This document shows positions 60,152 through 64,000 of a stretch of DNA of 64,000 bases, in pieces. A program made the position numbers and the translations under genes. The notes under the pieces were generated by a model. It worked only from the letters and a program-made list of their open reading frames with translations, was not told where the DNA came from and did no database searches. How positions within the stretch are numbered: position 1 is the stretch's first letter; the number at the start of each line of letters is the position of its first letter. The DNA lies in NCBI RefSeq assembly GCF_021462225.1, contig NC_061805.1, positions 29,591,958-29,655,957 on the forward strand, read 5' to 3'. This stretch comes from Girardinichthys multiradiatus. Its lineage: Eukaryota; Chordata; Actinopteri; Cyprinodontiformes; Goodeidae.

Positions 60152-61907
60152 GTTAAAAAACTAAGACAAAAAGTATGGAGATATTAGAAGGTACACTCTA
60201 CAACAGGTAAAGACATGTCTGTCATTCATTAGGCTGTGTGAGCAATAGACAGAGCAAGACTTGAAGTAGATAACAGGAAGACTGAAATGAAAGTGGCTCT
60301 GTATTATCCATTTGTACTTTAAACCTCTGTCATTTAAAAGTTTTGATTCGTAAGGTTGGCAAGCTTTTGGAAATGTTATTTTGGAAATCACTAAGTTTAA
60401 GTAAGGATCTACATTCTGTTCTAGTAACGGTTTTTGCAAATATAGATGCTGAAGACTGTTTAAAATGTCCACTAAAGACGGGACATTAGTACATCCTATT
60501 TAACAGCGAGTGCTCTCTCACAAACGTGCCTCTACTCCTAATAAAAATCAATAGTTACAACAGATAAGCTAGAAAGAAATGATCAATCCTGTTCATATAT
60601 CTTCATACATCAATACTTTTAAAAAGAAACAACTCAGCTGAAATTTATCTTGGCTAGTCAAAATCTAGACATCAAAAGTCGGCTGCAAAATTCAGATAGG
60701 TGCACCTTTAGAGCCAAAAGTGCTCAACTTATCTATTTTTTTTCTTTATGAAAAACAAGAGAAATTGCATTTAAAAATTATCTGCACATAAACATTTAAA
60801 CTGCATTTACATTTACATTTACAGGACATGCAATGCCAAATATTAGATGACCCAAAAGTTAATAATTTCTTATTTTCTAAATAGAGTGCATTTTAGCTAG
60901 TTGCTATGTGACACAGATATGAACTGTATGCACAACAAATGGTGTGAGGGGCAAAAAAAAAAAAAAGAGAACATATGTGTTTTGTTATCAATGTTCTGTT
61001 ATTAGTTTCTGTAATCAATAATACTAATAAAAACACCCCTTATAGCATGACCAGACTCTTCATTCCAAAATACATGAAATCCCACAGGAACAGAAACACC
61101 TTTAAATGGTTTGGTATGCTGAATCCAAATATACAGGGCTCTTGTCACACAATGACAAACACAAACACACTGCATTACATTAATGTAGTGCTGAGTAACA
61201 AGGACATCTAAAGGCTGCAGTTCTGGTCTTGTACATGGGGTGAAGCTTTAGCAGGTTCCTTGTATCATAAAACCAAACCAGTACAATTCTACATAGAAAA
61301 ATAAATGTAAAAAAAATAAAACTATATTTATTTTTACCCTTCAGGCTTCTGCTGCCCCAGATTTAGGAAGCTGGTGTCCTAGTATCTATGGTGGTGAAGG
61401 CATTCAAGCCTACCTCTTCCTGAATCCCTTGTAAAGGTTGGCCATGATTTATGTGTGTCTCAGACAGCAGAATCTGTCCTTCTTAAAAGCACCTTGAGGG
61501 CATAAACTTTACATAAAACTGTCCATTCTGTGAGGGCACTCTACTCTAGATCTGCCTTTAGGGTGGAGTTACACTTTCAAATGGGCAACCATTATGACTA
61601 AGTACTGCCATCTGAGCAGCAGTGTGTATCTTGGGTTCCATATTTCAGCAGCTAGGGATGCAGCTAGTGAGTGAGAAAGAGACAGAGGGTTTGTTATTAC
61701 TTTGGCCACCCTGTGGTTTGTGGCTCACTTCTCCCAGTCCACCGATCGTATGTTACATTCTTTCCTCTCGCATCAGCTCTTTGCGAACAGTGATCTAGAT
61801 TGAACAGATTTATCTCATCTTGAAAGGTCAATTTGAGAATAGATAATTGGCTCCTTTAGGTGTTAAATCTAGAAAATAGCATGTTAAGGTGATATGTGGC
61901 AGTGTAT
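60152..61907. other. unassigned stretch
   Basis: AT-rich; the 103-codon minus-strand ORF at 60161-60472 has no splice context or recognisable motif. No bounded repeat seen. Confidence 0.45.
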
Positions 61908-62130
61908 TAAGAGTACCTTGCAAAACCATTCGTACTTCTTGAACTTTTCACATTTAGTAGTACATAATTTGAAGCAGAAGGGAAAAGTAAAATAGTAAAT
62001 TTTTTTTTTAAATAGTATCTGAGTGAGGTATGCATTTGTACTTAGGCACTTTGAGTCAATGCTTTGAAATTTCACTTTCTGCTGCAATTACAGATGCAGG
62101 TCTTTTGAGGTATGTCTCTACCATATCTGT
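61908..62130 (+). mobile_element. Tc1-like fossil, left end only
   Basis: Begins near GTACCTTGCAAAACCATTCG (terminal repeat text) followed by CTTCTTGAACTTTTCACATT, and later GAGTCAATGCTTTG and TGCTGCAATTACAGATGCAG, TATGTCTCTACCATAT. These follow the order of the common teleost Tc1 family also seen at 35247/40841. It stops abruptly where an inverted SINE starts. Confidence 0.7.
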
Positions 62131-62460
62131 CCATCATCCATCTATTGTCACTGTCTATACCCACTTGTCTTTGCACGGTCGTGGGGGTGATGGTGCCTAT
62201 CTCCAGCAGTCAGCGAGAACCAGCGTACTCCCTGGAAAGGTCACCAGACCATCACAGGGTAGCATAGAGACACACAGGTGAAACTACATTGCAGATACTG
62301 TCACACCTAAGGGCATCCAGAGAGACCAATTAGTAGAGAGAATTTAAGAGGAAGCTGGAGTTCCCGGAGAGAACCAATGCATACAGAGGGAAAACATGTA
62401 AACGTCATGTAGAAAAAGCCCATGGCAACAGTGCTAAACACTGCTCCACCTTGCAACCCT
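62131..62460 (-). mobile_element. SINE-like element, minus strand, related to the 10538 copy
   Basis: Reverse-complement relative of the insertion at 10538: from 62460 down, GGGTTGCAAGGTGGAGCAG, AGCACTGTTGCC, then GTTTACATG, CTCCGGGAACTCCAGCTTCC, CCCTTAGGTGTGACAG, ACTGCTGGAGATAGGCACC. The B-box part of the head (about 40 bp) is missing, so it lacks an internal promoter. It abuts the Tc1 fossil. Confidence 0.75.
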
Positions 62461-63732
62461 TTCTACTTCTTTTAACCCTACTTTTAACATTACATTTCCT
62501 CCCCTGTCTTCTCTTTGATCCAACATTGTGCACTATGGTTCTTGCAGTATACCTTATGGTTTGCACATTTTGAATAAAAAGTAAGTCAGGGCCAGAGAGT
62601 CATACCCTAGATGGAAACTGCCAAGAACAACAACAATTTGATGAAACTTTTCAGACAATCTATATTTTAGCATTTATTTTGACTAGGTGTCAGTGTCTGG
62701 CATTTTCCACTGAAAAGGGAAACACACAGACACACAATTTTACACACAAAGACAAAAGCATTACCTGACACTTTTCACCAACACTGACAGTCAGCCAACA
62801 ACCTGCAGCAATAAACAAATCTGAAACAGAATATAAATCAAACCATGAGCCTGTTTTTGTAATGTTTTATTCATAAACAGAAACAAGCCTTTCACTGCCT
62901 TACATTTGGTCCATATCCCAGCCTTTTATAATTGGCTGTCTCATATGTCAATCACTCAGCATGCATCAGTTGAATATCAGTGATACAGCTAAGAAGGAGG
63001 TACACTAAAAAATGCAGCCTGTGTGAGTCTATGCATGTGCCCACTTTGCATGCTAAAGGCAACATTGAAGACAAAAGCTGCTTTTTACACAGTAACTTTT
63101 ACTGGCATTATACGTACAATGTGCAAATTCTTAAATACTCATACATGAGTAAATGTTTAACTGAATGTAAGCACATCATTGCAGAACTCTAAAATTGCTT
63201 GATTTGACTAACCTTGTCAAACTGGTGACATGTTACCAAAGTATTCACTCTGCAGTTAATATGTTACTGCTCGTCATACATTCTGCCCACAGAGACAAAC
63301 AAGATTGATTTATTTCCTTAATTATTTTACTGAGGTGTCTATTATAATAATCACTGGCTTCCATGGTAAAGATAGAAAGACATTAAGGAAAATAATGTAA
63401 TAAAATATTTTTGCAAAACATCATGACACAGATGATTGGTTTAAAAATGTTTTCTTTTTTTCTTATATGGGAGTTTCTCACAACAACAAAAAATAAATAC
63501 TCAATTTATAGGTTGGATGTTTTATATTTGTTTCTGTGTAATAGTGTGCTACTGCAAGAAAAGATCATTTTAAAGGATTCTTTTCACAGGGGAAAAATAA
63601 ATCCTGAGGGTATGTTAAGAAAAGTAAAAATGGCCAGAATTATCAGTGAACAGAAGTAAGCAAAAAGATTAGGAATGATTAAATACATAACAAAGATAAC
63701 AACAACAACACCAAAAGCACAACATACCTTAA
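62461..63732. other. unassigned stretch
   Basis: AT-rich, no exon or bounded repeat recognised. Confidence 0.45.
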
Positions 63733-63853
63733 CTCCATCCATCCATCCATTTTCTAAACCCACTTCTTCCATAGTGGGGCGTGGGGGAGCTGGTGCCTAT
63801 CTCCAGGCAAGAGTTGGGGTACACCCTGGACAGGTCGCAAGTCCATCGCAGGG
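63733..63853 (-). mobile_element. SINE-like 3' fragment, minus strand, related to the 10538 copy
   Basis: Starts on the plus strand with a CCAT tandem tail, then AACCCACTTC, GGGGGAGCTGGTGCCTATCT, TACACCCTGGACAGGTCGCA, matching the last third of the 10538 element reversed. It ends at GCAGGGG. Confidence 0.8.
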
Positions 63854-63861
63854 GATACTTT

Positions 63862-63885
63862 AAGTCAAGTCAAGTCAAGTCAAGT
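63862..63885. repeat. (AAGTC)n tandem repeat
   Basis: Five-base repeat of about 5 units, leading into AAGTTTATTTAAATAGTGC, a phrase typical of the 3' end of another teleost dispersed repeat that runs on to about 63935. Confidence 0.9.
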
Positions 63886-64000
63886 TTATTTAAATAGTGC
63901 TTTTCAGCAACAAGGCACTCAAGGTGCTGACTCCAAAATCTATAAATATAGGTTTATAGAGCTACAGCTAAAATTCTTTAGAATGTAGAGTGGGTGTATT

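Noticed and set aside
1..64000. CRISPR arrays, bacterial operons, phage or plasmid functions
   Set aside because: No regularly spaced repeats and no bacterial gene density; all recognised repeats are eukaryotic transposons.

Overview
The window reads as a gene-poor, AT-rich stretch of a teleost fish genome. The evidence is its repeats: Tc1/mariner transposons, an APE-type LINE present as one long copy and three 5'-truncated copies, several tRNA-headed SINE families, and short (CA)n, (TA)n and (GT)n tracts. There are no bacterial-style operons, no intact host gene and no recognisable rRNA or ordinary tRNA gene. The only host-gene candidate is a single exon-like ORF on the minus strand (26973-27223), behind a splice acceptor and ending in a stop codon. 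If real, it is the last exon of an unidentified gene whose other exons would lie to the right.

Layout. 1-10.5 kb: mostly unassigned sequence, with a perfect short hairpin at 47-98 and a CpG-bearing block at about 4.8-5.85 kb that carries a CRE/TATA/poly(A) arrangement on the minus strand. 10.5-10.9 kb: a clean 355-bp SINE-like insertion with a 13-bp target duplication. 14.1-16.1 kb: a damaged Tc1/mariner element next to a LINE 3' end. 18.2 kb: an inverted SINE. 21.3 and 22.95 kb: two LINE 3' fragments, each with an 11-bp target duplication. 26.97 kb: the candidate exon. 28.05-28.66 kb: an element with a 9-bp target duplication.

35.2-41.7 kb is a nest of mobile elements. An old Tc1-like copy is split by a TCACA-type element, which is split by a long-inverted-repeat DNA transposon, which is split by a 3.36-kb LINE with an almost complete endonuclease/reverse-transcriptase ORF. 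The target duplications at the outermost and innermost junctions can be read directly. 43.8-45.1 kb holds a complete Tc1/mariner element with perfect 30-bp ends and TA duplications, whose transposase has two nonsense codons. Its catalytic spacing is DD36E, as in the Incomer group. 47.06-47.81 kb is an antisense fossil of a different Tc1-like family. 51.3 kb is a tRNA-derived SINE. 57.89-60.14 kb is a foldback element with two roughly 0.95-kb inverted arms, an 8-bp target duplication and a central exon-like ORF. 61.9-62.46 kb is a Tc1 fossil followed by an inverted SINE, and another SINE fragment lies near 63.8 kb.

None of the visible transposase or LINE ORFs is intact. The autonomous-type copies carry an active-site substitution, nonsense codons or a frameshift. 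The most interesting items are the nest, the long-arm foldback element with its possible captured exon, and the TATGGARG-type ends shared by the two long-inverted-repeat elements. Family names come from remembered sequence similarity, since no database search was possible.
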